Of a stretch of 64,000 nt of DNA, positions 37,087-49,096 are shown piece by piece. Both the position numbers and the translations under genes were made by a program. Numbering within the stretch: position 1 is the stretch's first letter; the number at the start of each line of letters is the position of its first letter. This stretch comes from Perkinsus olseni (lineage: Eukaryota; Perkinsozoa; Perkinsida), in the NCBI GenBank assembly GCA_013115125.1, contig JABANN010000120.1, positions 1 to 64,000 of the forward strand, read 5' to 3'. The notes beneath the pieces were generated by a model that was not told the origin of the DNA, searched no databases, and saw only the letters and a list, made by a program, of their open reading frames with translations.

Positions 37087-38481
37087 CCACCGGAGCCCCT
37101 AGATATCACAACACGCCCCTTTCGAATAGCTGGTCAGTCTCGGAAGGGTTTAGTGCTCCCAAAGGAGGCCTATCACGGTAACCATAGCCGAAGTCCTACT
37201 AGGCCTTTTAGGACTGTCCTAGCACTGAAGGGCGAAAACCATCATCTCTATTGAATCACTTAGTGTAACACGAAGCATCCCCGCCCACACACAACTACAC
37301 ACAGCTGCAGCGCTAAATAACCATCTGACTCGCACTCTTGCTCTTAACTCAACAACATACTCTTCGATCCGACATCGACGTGGTTAAGAGATCAGATGAA
37401 AGATAGCTCGAAACCGGCAAATACACCGTGCGGAACGGGCGTACCACTCAGAAACGACTAGTAAAACGAACAAGTATGACAACAACAATAAGACGGGGGC
37501 AGTAGGGCAGCTACAGAAGGACCAGGAGCAAGCTTAGACAACCATCGCTCACTGAAAGCTCGACTGCTGTGAAAGGAACAACATACAATCAGGAATGGGA
37601 CAAGTCAGTCACCACCATGGAGAAGAACCAGACAATATGTTGAAACTGCCCCCCAGGAGGATTCATATCCCTCAAATCGGGGATTGAGTATTAAGACCAC
37701 GAACGGTACTCACTTACATACGACCGGATGGAAGACTACTATCATGACTATCAATAGTTTGCGAAGCGCGCTCTAACGAGCTGGACGCTTGTGGCTCGTC
37801 TAACGATAATACACTAAGGCATATCACAATAATTGGGTGTATTGTTATGAGAGGAGACGGGAGAGCGACGCTCCACACGGAGACTACATCAACCGTAACA
37901 AGAAAAACAAGAAAACTTTTTTGGTATGATTATGATCATTAGTACACAATGCAATGAAATATTGCATTGAACACGTTGTTGCAAATAGTTTGCAACATCC
38001 ATGCTCCCCATAAATACATGTGCAACCGTCAAGAGCATAAACTAGGGTGTAAATACGTCGAGGGAAAACCGAAAAGAACTCGAAGGAAGAAGACAGTATT
38101 ATGTTTACTGCCTTCCTCCATACAGAAACAGACAGTACAGTTACTGTTACTCGGACAAGTTCAGAGACAGGCTTAGCCGGATGTAACATACACGGTTATG
38201 AATGCAGCGTGTCCAACGGCACAGCGGACCACCGGACACAAGTGACAAGCATTGCCCACTGTTACCAAAAGCACGCTGCATCGAAGCCGCCACGAAGGAA
38301 TGAGAACCACCTAATCCGAGCGGCAAGAGAACCAAAGAAATTGGTCTCGTCCAGCAGAGGCAAGTTCAGTGGTATTAACATTAATAAACCATATTTCACA
38401 ACATCACAGGATGTGAGATGTACTCACTATCCTGTCCAACGGAGATGAATCGCTACCATGACGGTAGTTTGGTGCAACAAG

Positions 38482-39316
38482 TTCAACCATACTGAAAATG
38501 GCGCACTTCGTGGTACACAAACAGCGACAACACCCAGTAAACGTCTTGATGGTAGGTAATAGTTGAATAAAGGGGAGCAAACATCGTAAAGCAGCTGAGA
38601 AAAGTTTTCTCAGTTATGCGTGAATGTCCACCGGATGGACTACGTCTTCATAAAAATTGCGGTGTGTTGACGGACTCAACTTACATGTAGTACGACTCGG
38701 ACCGCAAAGCCGCATAATCTTCCTCCATTGGATCACTCGCCGAGAATAGAAGGTGTAAAAACTCCTTGAAACCACCGAGGCAACTCTGCTTCTTCTGGGG
38801 AAATTCCGTGTCACGGGGCTCGAAGCTGAGAGTGCGATTCAGATCCTGAAACAATGAGAGTGGACAGAGGCACAGAGCTGCTAGACCCACCTTGTAACAC
38901 TCGACGGGAATCACCGTCTCTAGGGATTGAGGGCTCCCATGGTTGTCGGGAATCTCGTCAGCGAAAGATATGGAGTGGTCTTTCGAATGAGCAATAATTT
39001 CGTTACCTGAGTGACGAATCGGACTTAAATACGAAGGCTCCACCTTGCCAAGCTAGAAGAAGTGCATGCGAAAAATTATTTACCCATAACAAGTCGGCAA
39101 ACTCTAACTTTCATACAGACACAGCCAAACATGAAAGTTGAAACTCTCAAAGCATATCTAGTCGTTACCAGCCGAAATCTTACCGTTTCTATCCGCACGC
39201 ACCGAACGAGGCGAGCTAAGCGAATCCACAGTATCCATTGATGACTCTCTAGAAGCCAATATAGAACGAGGGGAGGAAGATGAGATGGTGGACAACGAAT
39301 CGGGCGATCTGTCCAT
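38482..39316 (-). CDS. Related membrane protein, array copy D
   Basis: Starts with MDRSPDSLSTISSSSPRSIL (ATG near 39316), a Ser/Arg/Pro-rich tail; then an exon with KDHSISFADEIPDNHGS ... IPVECYK (38891-38980) ending at a splice donor; a 45-nt intron; an exon with LSFEPRDTEFPQKKQSCLGG and FKEFLHLLFSASDPMEEDY; then, after an intron of about 90 nt with a GTAAGT donor, a hydrophobic exon ICFTMFAPLYSTITYHQDVY. So the first membrane span can be followed in frame. The rest, in 38480-37100, is unclear: minus-strand ORFs there do not resemble the pore exons of copy A. It is the 5'-most copy of the array and stands next to the strand switch. Confidence 0.45.
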
Positions 39317-40088
39317 GGTTGTTGTTAGGGAATTTGAGGATTTCTTATCAATAGCTGGAACTGAGAGCAAACCACGTCGCGAACATACTCGAAGACAGCC
39401 GGCATAATAGATCGTAGCCATCCATGAGCAGCAGGATATCTTTTTCTTTTGTGCTACCACAAAACTTTTTCGGGCGCGCGCTACTTCCACCGCTGCCCGA
39501 GGAATGAAGTGGAATGACAACAGTACTCATTGCCTGTGGGCCATAACCATCGGTAGTCCTCGTCGTCGCCTTACCGCTTCGTACTATGTGACCGCTGGAG
39601 TAACATTGTTTGAATAAGGACATAACTTCTTTCCGCTTCGCACTTGATGAGCACGTCACACAATGCAGCCAGTGATGACGCAACGCAATATTGCTGCGTG
39701 TCGGATTATCTTTCTGGATGTGTTAACGCCTTTGATTTAACTCGCAATACCTGTTGGTGGCAGCGGGGCATTGGGAAGAATGGTTCGTACAGGCATAGTG
39801 TGCGGATAGTCCCGGGCCTGCGATATTGCTCGTCATCTATTTGTCTGTCGTGGCGTCGTTCCGCAAACTACGGAACATGACAAGCTGCCGATTAGTAGCC
39901 GGCACATAATAGCATCACCCGATGATAATCGGGTACTCGGCGAATAGGAATGCAATGCACTCCGCTCTAACGGAAGGACAATGAGATACTAGTTGAACGA
40001 CCCCGCTGGGCGCGGGGACGCTGTCTGTCTGCTGTCTGCGAAATGCCCATGTGATGATTACCTTCGCAGTCCGCCTACACCCATCCCA
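39317..40088. other. Divergent intergenic region (strand switch)
   Basis: From here the gene strand changes from minus (18.6-39.3 kb) to plus (40.1-64 kb). No supported gene lies within, apart from low-quality ORFs. It should contain promoters for both directions. Confidence 0.5.
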
Positions 40089-40475
40089 ATGCTAAGATTG
40101 AATTCACGGCACTTTCGGTCGTCCCGCCCCTCTCACCTTACCGTCTCCAAAGGTCCGACAAGCAAGCAGCTGCGCGTGGTCAAATCTGAAGGTCTCCCCT
40201 TCCTCACCTGGTACGGTATCTGGTACTCTCTCGGTATCGCCATCTGCTACTCATCCGTATCCAGCCGCCCTGAGGTCCACAGCGAGGCTATCAGACTGTT
40301 GAAGGTGGCAAAATTGGATCGGATGGTCGACCTTGACCAACTCGACCCGGACGTTGGTAAATGGACCGTCATCCTAGCGTTGAATAATATTTTGGAAATA
40401 GCCCGAGCGCCTTTCGTAGTGGCATCATACGCGTGGTGGAAGAGGGCGATTCTGGCGCGTGCTCTCAGAACGTGA
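40089..40475 (+). CDS. DUF1279 (FAM210-like) mitochondrial membrane protein
   Basis: Single-exon gene of 128 residues. ATG 40089 opens a basic, Ser/His-rich leader (MLRLNSRHFRSSRPSHLTVS) that fits a mitochondrial presequence, so this Met is preferred to the in-frame Met at 39993. Then FLTWYGIWYSLGIAICYSS, a membrane span, an intervening acidic segment with MVDLDQLDPDVGKW, and a second hydrophobic segment TVILALNNILEIARAPFVVA ending in basic residues. The order TWYG-type helix, Asp-rich loop, and ALxxILExxRxP helix is that of DUF1279 proteins such as FAM210A/B, inner-membrane proteins linked to mitochondrial translation and heme or bone/muscle metabolism in animals. Function in this organism is inferred only. 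The gene ends with WWKRAILARALRT. Confidence 0.75.
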   Translation: MLRLNSRHFRSSRPSHLTVSKGPTSKQLRVVKSEGLPFLTWYGIWYSLGIAICYSSVSSRPEVHSEAIRLLKVAKLDRMVDLDQLDPDVGKWTVILALNNILEIARAPFVVASYAWWKRAILARALRT

Positions 40476-41231
40476 ATACGTACGCTGAGTTCCTGTTAAC
40501 CTGTCCCAGTAGGATATTTCGGCTCGTTCTTTTTTTCTGACACCTCTAGCTTCTGTATCATTGCTTCTACGTTTGGTGAGTTGAACAACTATTGCTCACA
40601 CTTACGTCAACCAATCTCCAGCATTGCATGAACGAGAACAAAGCAGTTATCGGCACTCTCTGCTCCTGTTGTGGTGTTAATCTTACGGACGGTTGTGGAC
40701 GGTCTAAAGTGGCTTTCAGTGGTGTTTTCCGAGAATGGCAGTGTCTCCGGGTAAACCTGCAGTCCCCACCTTGTCCGCGGAATTGACGCCTGTAAAAGAG
40801 GCGACGATCTTCGAAGCGTTGTGCAAGCGGGAGGCTAGATTTAGGGCAACCAGTACAGGCTTCACGGTGAGTCGAGTCCGAGAATTTCTCGGAGCTCTAG
40901 CCGTAGAAGTCACACGGAACGCGGCAGTCGTCATCCTTAGGTCAACCCGGTAGCAAGGAGCGCTCGAGGATACGGTTTTCAAAACTTAGCTCTTCCCACC
41001 GAGAAGCCATTGGTAACGTGATGGTAACGTGGCTGTGTTAACAATATGCGTGCAAGGTTACTGAGCCGTTCACAGCGAGAGAGTTTACTGGGAAACAAGG
41101 TGAATGCTATGAGATAGCACAGGTAGTAGGTGTGGTGGCAACTCTAGAAATATTAGTGTCGAGCGTCACCGGCTGAGTAGACCAGGAGCTTTTATTTAGC
41201 TGCTATATACATTCGGAATAGCTCCAGCACA
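40476..41231. other. Intergenic; one small plus-strand ORF
   Basis: A 72-codon plus-strand ORF at 40735-40953 (MAVSPGKPAVPTLSAELTPV, then a helical end) begins with ATG and is compatible with a small gene, but no family is recognised. The rest holds nothing I can support. Confidence 0.3.
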
Positions 41232-42375
41232 ATGGCGCAGGCACGGAAGCGGCTCGGGAGGTATCTTCCGGTTGACTTGAAGGAGTTACCTGAGACTCAA
41301 GCTGAGGAGATTGGGTGGATTCAAGGCGTCCACATGCGCATGGTAGAGGAGCAGCGCCAGGCCAAGCTATCAGCGGATCGCCGACCCAAGTCGGCCCCTA
41401 TGGTACGCTCAGCCCGGGGACATCCAGAGGAGGTAGTAATAGTTGATATAAGATCGCTTACGTTGGTGATGCATCTTGGTTGGTTGTCAAACCCGCCTGG
41501 GATAGATACCAGAAATGCCGGCGACGTTGCGACGCAGCGAAGAAGCGAGCGCGGATGTTGGAAAGGGGAGTCAAACGGCAAGGGCGTCGGCGACTACCTC
41601 GAAGAGGAAGGGTTATTGCCGTCCTCATACTGCAAGAGTTGGCCTGAAAGGGACGGACGCCGGAATAGAACCCACGCCCGTGGCTCGTCGAGGGCCAGCT
41701 ACTACTACCAGTCCGAGAAGCAATCGAGCAAGTAAGTTCGTCCGGCCAAAGACGGCTGTGAGGACTGTGCTGCAAACAGTGAAGGATAAGAAGCCGGAAG
41801 GGAGCTCGAGGTATGCTAATAAGAGCTCGGCAGCCTCACGGTACTGCAGCTTGGGTAGGCCGAAGAGTGCCCATCCGACTGGGCATTTCGACAGTTGGAC
41901 ACACTCGAGAAGGGTATCACGAACGAAGCGGTCACAGCAAGGCCAACAGGCTGCTATCAGAGGTGGGCTGTCGTCAATGTCAGTGTTCAACTTCCGAAAG
42001 AATGCCGCGTACCCGAGTTCAAACTTTGTAGTCGTATTGAGGATCTCTTTCGGTACAGGGAGCCTGGCCTGTGCTATGTCCTAGCAACAGCGTATTGGTA
42101 CTCCGCGGACCTAGTGTATTCGTGGAGTTTCGGGGGAGCAGATGTTTCCTTGGTATTCTACACGCTACTTGAACTCAAGTACATAGATCAGCGAGAACTG
42201 TGGCAAGGTGACTCGCAACAACTTTCTCTCTGCAGATATACTCGCTAAGGGCGTAGCTAGTGCATTGATGAAGTCCTACGCTCAGTCGAGGTGGAACCGA
42301 CCTAAGAAGACCAGCGACGTCGTCCAGTACGCATGGGAAGGCTCAGCTCTCACTTTGGATCAGTCCAGTTACTAG
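41232..42375 (+). CDS. Basic protein with repeated RPKSA-type motifs, probable cytoskeletal
   Basis: ATG 41232 starts MAQARKRLGRYLPVDLKELP, and exon 1 runs to RPKSAPMVRSARGHPEE. A 74-nt intron follows, after which the frame shifts to the exon around 41515-41990, rich in Arg, Lys and Ser. RP[KH][ST]A occurs at least four times (RPKSAPM, RPHTARV, RPKTAVR, RPKSAHP). Such motifs are common in basic microtubule- and flagellum-associated proteins of protists, so an axonemal or cortical role is suggested but not shown. The end is probably DILAKGVASALMKSYAQSRW ... NRPKKTSDVVQYAWEG ending SSY and a stop at 42373-42375; between 41990 and 42230 a different frame (ECRVPEFKLCSRIEDLFRYR) looks coding, so one or two more introns are needed. 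Confidence 0.5.
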
Positions 42376-42828
42376 TCGGCGTCGCTCACCGTGCTTCTAC
42401 GGTCAGATACAGTACCAACTTCTACCTTACCAAGGGCCACAGCCCCTTCGTAGTACAGTGAATGCCACATGCCTGATGACAGGTTATGCATACTTGATAG
42501 TCGCTGATGTGCCGTTGTCTTTATGGATGTTCTAGTGTTGTAGTAACCAGTACTTCAATGGGCACCCGGGGAGTCAACTTGGATTGCCTGCGCTATTGTG
42601 CTGCTTTTCTCGCGCTGAGTAAGTCGTACGAGAGGAGCTACGCGCGAACGGCAAAATGCTGCATTCAAGCCGACTCGAAAAAGAGTCCTGTCGAAAGGCG
42701 TGGTGACGCTGTAAAGTTCATAGGATGAAAGGCTGAATGGTATGAACTTCATACCGTTCAATCATGCTCTCCCCACTCTCCCGATACCTTCCAGCCGTCT
42801 CTGTGCATCGGGCCTTGTTAGTTTTGGT

Positions 42829-45800
42829 ATGTCTTCTTCAACGACAGTCCGATGGGCGAAGACAGCGGCTTCCAGTGGATACCGCCTGGTATCGGTTGCC
42901 CGGCTGTGCTCCCAGAAGGATGACACCTTCACCGACAAGCACATGCTCCTCTCGAGGTTGAGGTCGGAGGAGTTTGCCACTAATGCAGAGAAGTTTCACG
43001 GGGAACTATTGCGCCTGGTAGTCAACTTGCCACTATGAACTTGCCAAATGCCCCTGTTTGAATTTCAGTCGGAAACAATCAGTAGCCGCGTGGGAACGGC
43101 ATATTTTCGGGACTTGCCTGAGAATCATCTCCGTGGGTTGCACTTACTACTGAATAATACGCGAGTGTATCCTCATTCGGAACTACCGATTCATTCGAGC
43201 GTGAACCATCTATCTTCCCTCTTCGTGATGGAGTCGTCATCATCGATAGTGCATGTGCAGGGTGTGCACTTCCCTCATAATCTCTTCTCGCGAGCGAGTT
43301 GTGATTTCTAGTGTTTTTCTAAGCGTACACCCTGTATTATCCAATCGCCCGTAATCTTATCGATATTTAGGCCGAGCAGAGTCGCTATTTCGCGGCAGCG
43401 TGAGTAGAGCCATAGCCATTAGAACTTGGAGTCCTGCTAGGCTGATTGTATCTTGTGATGAGTTTAGGTAACCACTGGGACCAGCCGGAGCATGTCACCC
43501 TCTGTATGGCCTATAGTGGCTAATATGGCAGCCAAGCATCACCAACGAAAGGCCCTACCAGATGAGGTCGGTGAACAACTCCTTCGCAGCGCTCGTCTAC
43601 TCTATACGAGCGGTACCGCAGGTTGTAACGGAGATACTGGACGTCGTCGGAGCGAGCCACACCGCTTGGGATGGTCGCCTGGCCGCCTATGCTATCGGCT
43701 CCTTCGCCAAAGTAGGTCGGTTGGCGCCGTAGAGAAAACTGTGTGGAAGCGACTCTATGGGTTCCGTTTCGATTTCACGGGCCCTTCGGACGACTTTGGA
43801 AAGACTTGCTTTTTCCGCGACTGGCAGCGCGGCTCTATAGCCGATGCTCGGTCTCCTTACCAGCGATCCCATCATCCTCAGCTCTGCCGATCCAACCCGA
43901 GGCTCATTACTATCCTGGGCCCTCTTCTTGACCACCATCTTGCCCCCGCTCGGGGTGGCTCCAACTGGACGGACGTTGAGGGTATATGCTTGCGGCTGTT
44001 CCACATTTACAGGAAGCATGTAGGCCTGTAGCTGTTGTAACCGCGTTTGTAATCACCGAATGATGCGCCTGTCCGGGCATATCTTGGTCGACTCAGATTG
44101 CGTTGCTTTATCTGGTTTTTCGTTGCTACTCGGCCCTTCTCGACTGTCCTCGCTTCACTGTTACTCGTAGAGCGCAGAGTCGACCGAAGCAGACTCTAGC
44201 CAGAGACGGATCCTCTTCTCCTCCTGTCAGCCTCGAGAAGACTCATTCATCCATATCTTCCTTCCGCCCTTGTGCAAGCGGCTTCGTGCTGCCCTAGACG
44301 GCGATGGTCCTCTGCCTGCCGCCACTGACTTGGACGGCATTCTTAATCTCTCTGCACTCCTCGGTCAGCAGGGAGTCCAAGCCAGTGTATTGATTGTGGA
44401 GCTTCTGGAGAGAGTTGGGGCGAAGGGACAATCGGCTGCCATTGTACATGCGTGTAAGCCTGGGTTATCTGACGGTTTATCAAGTAGCGCTAACTCTAAT
44501 AGTCGACTGATAAGCGTTGAACTGTGGCCCGTAGAGGCAACACAAATCTTCGAGTGCATCGTTACAGTATCTACATGGGACTCACGTTGATGCCAGACAG
44601 ACCTTCATCGGAGGTCTAGGAAATCGTTGTCATAGTAGGTTATACGTCTGAGTCATGATGGAGAGACTTTACCGATAATTGTACAGTCGATCGTAGTTTG
44701 TATGCGCCTTAGTATTGCCCGTGGTCGCCACGGCGTGGTGTGACCGCTCAGTGGGTTGCTATTCTATGTTCAAATGTCTTCATTGCTGCTCTCTCAGGTC
44801 TGAGCCTTGCCGAATCGGCCGCCCTTCAGCCGTTGGTGGCGCGGTGTATCCTCATTGCCGATTCTCGAGACTTGCGGAGTGCGAAGGAACTATCGACACT
44901 CCTCACCCTCTTGACTTCGACTCCGCATGCTGACCAGTTCGACGAAGCTAAGCTCCACTTGGTAGGCGCACGTCTTGTTGTTATCGCGGCTATTTCCGTT
45001 CCACTGTTCAGCTGCAGTCCCCTCTGCTACACGGGGACGGTGAGGGTCTGTCCGCTGACGAAGTGGCGTTGATAGCTCGCTCGCTGGCCGGCATTGGTCA
45101 GGTCGATGGAGCTGCCGAAGAGTTGGAAAGTAATCGACGCGCCAGCTGGCTCATTAGAGCTATGGGATACTGAGTGAGAATCGTGAGATGCTGCTCAGAT
45201 GTCATCTGGAGGATTGGCCGGCGATCATTCGGGTCGAGTCTGAAGGGCCTTCCTGCTGCCAGCGTCATAGCCTTCATGAGGGCGGGTAAGGGGACCACAG
45301 TGCTGAAGATGTGCGGTGACCCGTGACAGCGGCTGAGACCTTTCCCTCTTCCGCAGAGGCTGAGTGTGGAGACCTGGTGTCAGTTACATGGTGTACTGAC
45401 GGCAGTGGCCCTAGCGACCCCACAATACAATTCTTCGACAGCCTAGGGCCCTACCTCCTGGAGAAACAATATCCGCCCGATGCCACTCCCAACCGCAGTG
45501 ACCTCGTTACAGTAGCAGTCAGCCTTGCTAGGATCAATCATAGAGATGTAGTTGTCATTGCTGGCTGGGTCGTCTCAGATAGGAGCTCTCTGGCTCGGTC
45601 GGGTGTATAAAATTCTTCATTTTTGCGGTCAGTGCGTTAGCCACCTTGCATCCTCGGTAAGGTTCCCCTGCTGGTCACACTGTGCTCGCTGCTCCGACCA
45701 CACGTACCTCGATTAACAGCAGCGGAGTGTGTAGCGGTGATATCAGCGTACTCTAGGCTGGAGCAGAGGGAGGTGAGCGACGCCTCACCCGGTTGGAATA

Positions 45801-48103
45801 CAGAATCTCGGTGCACTGGAGGCGAGAACTCTTCGCCGAGTGGTCGTTGGTTTGTTCGAGCCTTCGACCTGTTCGACGTCGGTTCGGTCTTTGGCGGATT
45901 TTCCTTTGCCATTTCCCTGCCTCTCGTGCTGTTGGTCCTCAGGCGGACTTCCTCACCTTGGTGTCACACAGACTGCTCGCTGCTGATTCTCTGGGTGATG
46001 CCACCCCCGGCGTTTTCGAGCTTACCTCCAGCGCGGAGAGTGTGAAGAAGCGTCGGCAGCGACACGGTGGGTTGCCAAGGTCGAGACTCTCTGATGAACC
46101 CTCTTGGTCAGAGGCCCTTCCACGCCCTAGCAGTGGCGATGGTGTCACCATGGAGCAGCTCTGTGTTGCCGTATCATCCCTGGGAGCGATGGATGTTATC
46201 AGTCCAGACTTCGCGTGAGCATCGTCCTTCCCTCAGGGAAGTTCCCTGTCTGCGGTCTTCATTCACGTGTGCGCTCCTCTCAGACGATGGGTGACAACGA
46301 AGGTTCGGAGATATCCAGCTGATAGAATCACCTCCAGCAACGTGAGGGACATCATTGTGGGCCTCACTAGGACGGGCAAGACAGATGTAATGACCATCTT
46401 GAAAATAAGCGGTCGGAGTTGAGTAGAGCCTTAAGAGCTGTCGCCGAGCCTGACAGATTGCCGCTGGTTCATCAAACATCCTTCTCGTAACGCCGGACTT
46501 CCTAAGTGGACGGCAGATTTGAGATTGAGGCTGTTCACTTGGTGTCTGACGGGGTCTGCGCACAAACAAGATTCGAAACTTGCCGGAACATTCTAGATTT
46601 GTCCGTCTGCTGCCTCTGGCGCTGTTTTCATCCACTTGTGTTCTTTCGAGCCTGTTTGTTGGTAGGCTGTCCTCTTCGATCGACTCTTGGGCTGTCTTCA
46701 ATTAGAATCTGTTTCTGGGGTTGTCCTCGGCGCTTTGGTCAGCGCCCTCCGTCATGTGGGTTACCGCAAGGTGAGCTGTTGATTCAGCCACTTCGCTCCG
46801 CTCGAGGGATGAGCCTTCTTAGACCGACTTCACCGAATCGGCTGTGTCCGTAGCTCGAGACCCCGTGGCAGCGGCCCTGGTGTATCATGCAATAGCTGGC
46901 CTGGATCTTGCGGCGGTAGGATAAGTTCACCGCGGTATGGACTCGGAAGCTCGGTATGCTCGAGCACTCAGGAGCTGGACACGCAAGGGATGCCGGGCCT
47001 TGACGAGCTGCTGGACGCATCTAGTATTACCCCAATCGTCCTGTCGGGAGCGATGGAGTACTTCATAGAGGTTCTCGGGAGAGAAGGAAGTCCTTCGCTC
47101 GAGATTCTCGGGAAGGGCTTCGCGGTGGTAGGTTGTGTCTGTGATGCAGCTGGTGTCAACGAGACAGTCTGACTATGTGCTGATTCCACATACTTCTAGG
47201 GACATCCCACAAGCTCGTTGATGACCGCTGTTGCGACCAAGCTTCCCTTCTTACTGAGCATGGGTGACCTGGCGGTAGTTCGAGCACTGCACCAATTAGT
47301 AGGACGAGCGAGCCGTGGGTTCGCAAAGAATCCACCCTTGCCGAAGACAATAGTGGCTGAGGTGAGCTGAGTAGCTACGTCGCCTTCCATGCTGTTAATG
47401 CATGTCCTTTCTGTGCCTTCGGCCGCATTCTCTCATTGTTCTCCGTACACGTCCTCTCTCCATGCTTCACTCGTGATGTGGCGCGTATTTTACTACAAAA
47501 ATGACGCTTTTCGATTCGCTGTCGCTACTGCAAGGTTCAACATACTGTATCTCGTGTTCGCTATGCGCAAGGTGGTCCGGCTGCATCCGACTGCCGGCGA
47601 GCGTGGGTAACTCGAGAGGCCGGCCTCGAGCTATATACTGATATCCTCTTCACTCCGACTATCATGGAACGCTCGGATGACTGAGCTTGTCATGTTTCTG
47701 ATATAATCAGTTTCTGCATCGCATGTATTTGTGCAATCGCCCCGATAAGGTTGAGAAGGGCTGGCCTTTTTTGGTGGTAGCTGATTCTTACGATGTGCGA
47801 ATACTCGTCGGAGCTGCAGGTTTACCCGGCTTCTACAGAGGTAATCGGCCTCGGGAGTGGAAACGCATCTCTGAGGTCGTTGAGTTGCTCGACTTGAGCG
47901 CGTGTCAGCAGAGAAGTCCAAGCTTTAGTTTTTTGAATATGATCTCTTCGGCTATCACTTCGGTAGACGTCGACGTTCAGTATTTGCGTATAATAGACCA
48001 ACCGGAGGCGGAAAGGAACACTGCCCGGAGATCGTCCTCTGTAACCGCTGGAAGCTTGGTGAGTCGCGGACTGGCTGAACGGCACGTCCAACTCCGTGCC
48101 TGA
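42829..48103 (+). CDS. Long multi-exon helical-repeat protein (OPR/FASTK-like), mitochondrial-type leader
   Basis: A series of plus-strand exons sharing one style: short alpha-helical units with alternating Leu/Ala/Val and Gly-Gln turns. Examples are HTAWDGRLAAYAIGSFAKVG (about 43660), ATDLDGILNLSALLGQQGVQ (44320), LAESAALQPLVARCILIADS (44820), LSADEVALIARSLAGIGQ (45050), RSDLVTVAVSLARINHRDVV (45510), MEQLCVAVSSLGAMDV (46150) and GDLAVVRALHQLVGRASRGF (47270). This resembles octotricopeptide or FASTK-type repeats found in organelle RNA-binding proteins. The likely start (42829) reads MSSSTTVRWAKTAASSGYRL, a basic, acid-free leader. A RAP domain at the C-end was looked for but not convincingly seen; 47740-47900 has GWPFLVVADSYDVRILVG. 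The whole may be more than one gene. Role in mitochondrial RNA is inference from the family style. Confidence 0.4.
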
Positions 48104-48372
48104 GGTCCTTGTGCAGCTCTTCCTGGGACAAATCGATGGTTGTTAACCCCGATGTAACCTAGTAGAGTTTAGTGCATTGTAGTCGCGCTGTCTCGTGGTG
48201 GCGCGTTCCAGTTTTCTGTTCTAGGTCAAAGACGGACGGGTTTATCTCACTCTCACAATTGATGGCTCTGGAGTGGTGGCTCAGACGGCTCCAGTGGTGA
48301 GGAGGACCTTTCGAGGCATGCCTTCTCGGCGTCCTGTTAGCAGATCTATCCCTCCCTGGTGTTATTTAGGAT

Positions 48373-49096
48373 ATGAGCAATGAAAGCCCGCTGCTCGACT
48401 TCAGCAATCAGCCCGATATACACATACCTCTGAGAGGAGCCGCGATGGAGAGCGAAATGGACGAGTGAGTATCGGCACGAGATGCCGAGCTGCTATGGTG
48501 GCACGAATCACCCGTTTTTCACCGCCAGGAACTCTCTAACCCTGCGAATACGGTTATTTCAAAACTTGCGCAGCAAAAAGAGCGAACAAGAAGGGAAGTC
48601 TCCGAAACTGGTAGGACACGTTCTCAGCAAGGGTTTGATTTGGATGAAATAGGTCTCAATCAGGTCATTGCAGCGGAGGGCAAGTTTCCAGTTGATGCCT
48701 CAACCCATGAGGCTCCGGGAGAGAGTGGGTCGGACCTAACCGAGCGAAGAAGCAGCAGAGACAGCGACGCCTTGGAGCGTAAGGATACCACTGGAGTTCC
48801 TCACGAGCGCTCTCATTTGTTACCAATTCGGGTGAAAAGAGTTGTACCCAGTGTTTGCGTGAACGGGATTTAGCTAGCTCCCTGGGCGATTTGTAGGTAC
48901 CACGGATGTGGAACTGTGGTCGACTGATGGGCAGCGTCTCGTGGCAGTAGTTGGGATTAGAGTAACGCCGTCAGCGAGGATTCCGGGTACTCCCCGAAAT
49001 AGTAGACAAGCCAACAAAAGTACGGAGGGACGGGCTGGGTCGGCTATTCGACCTGATACCAGCAACTCAACCGTTTGCTGGAATCCTGATAGATAG
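48373..49096 (+). CDS. Hypothetical hydrophilic protein, 3 or more exons
   Basis: ATG 48373 begins MSNESPLLDFSNQPDIHIPL and runs to MESEMDE at a GTGAGT donor (48465). After the acceptor near 48528 two frames are open; one continues to QQGFDLDEIGLNQVIAAEGK and a Ser/Glu/Arg-rich segment with LTERRSSRDSDALERKD, stop near 48873. A following exon-like piece (48903-49096) starts TTDVELWSTDGQRLVAVVGI. The composition is hydrophilic with no membrane span. I do not recognise it. Joins between the last two pieces are a guess. Confidence 0.35.
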
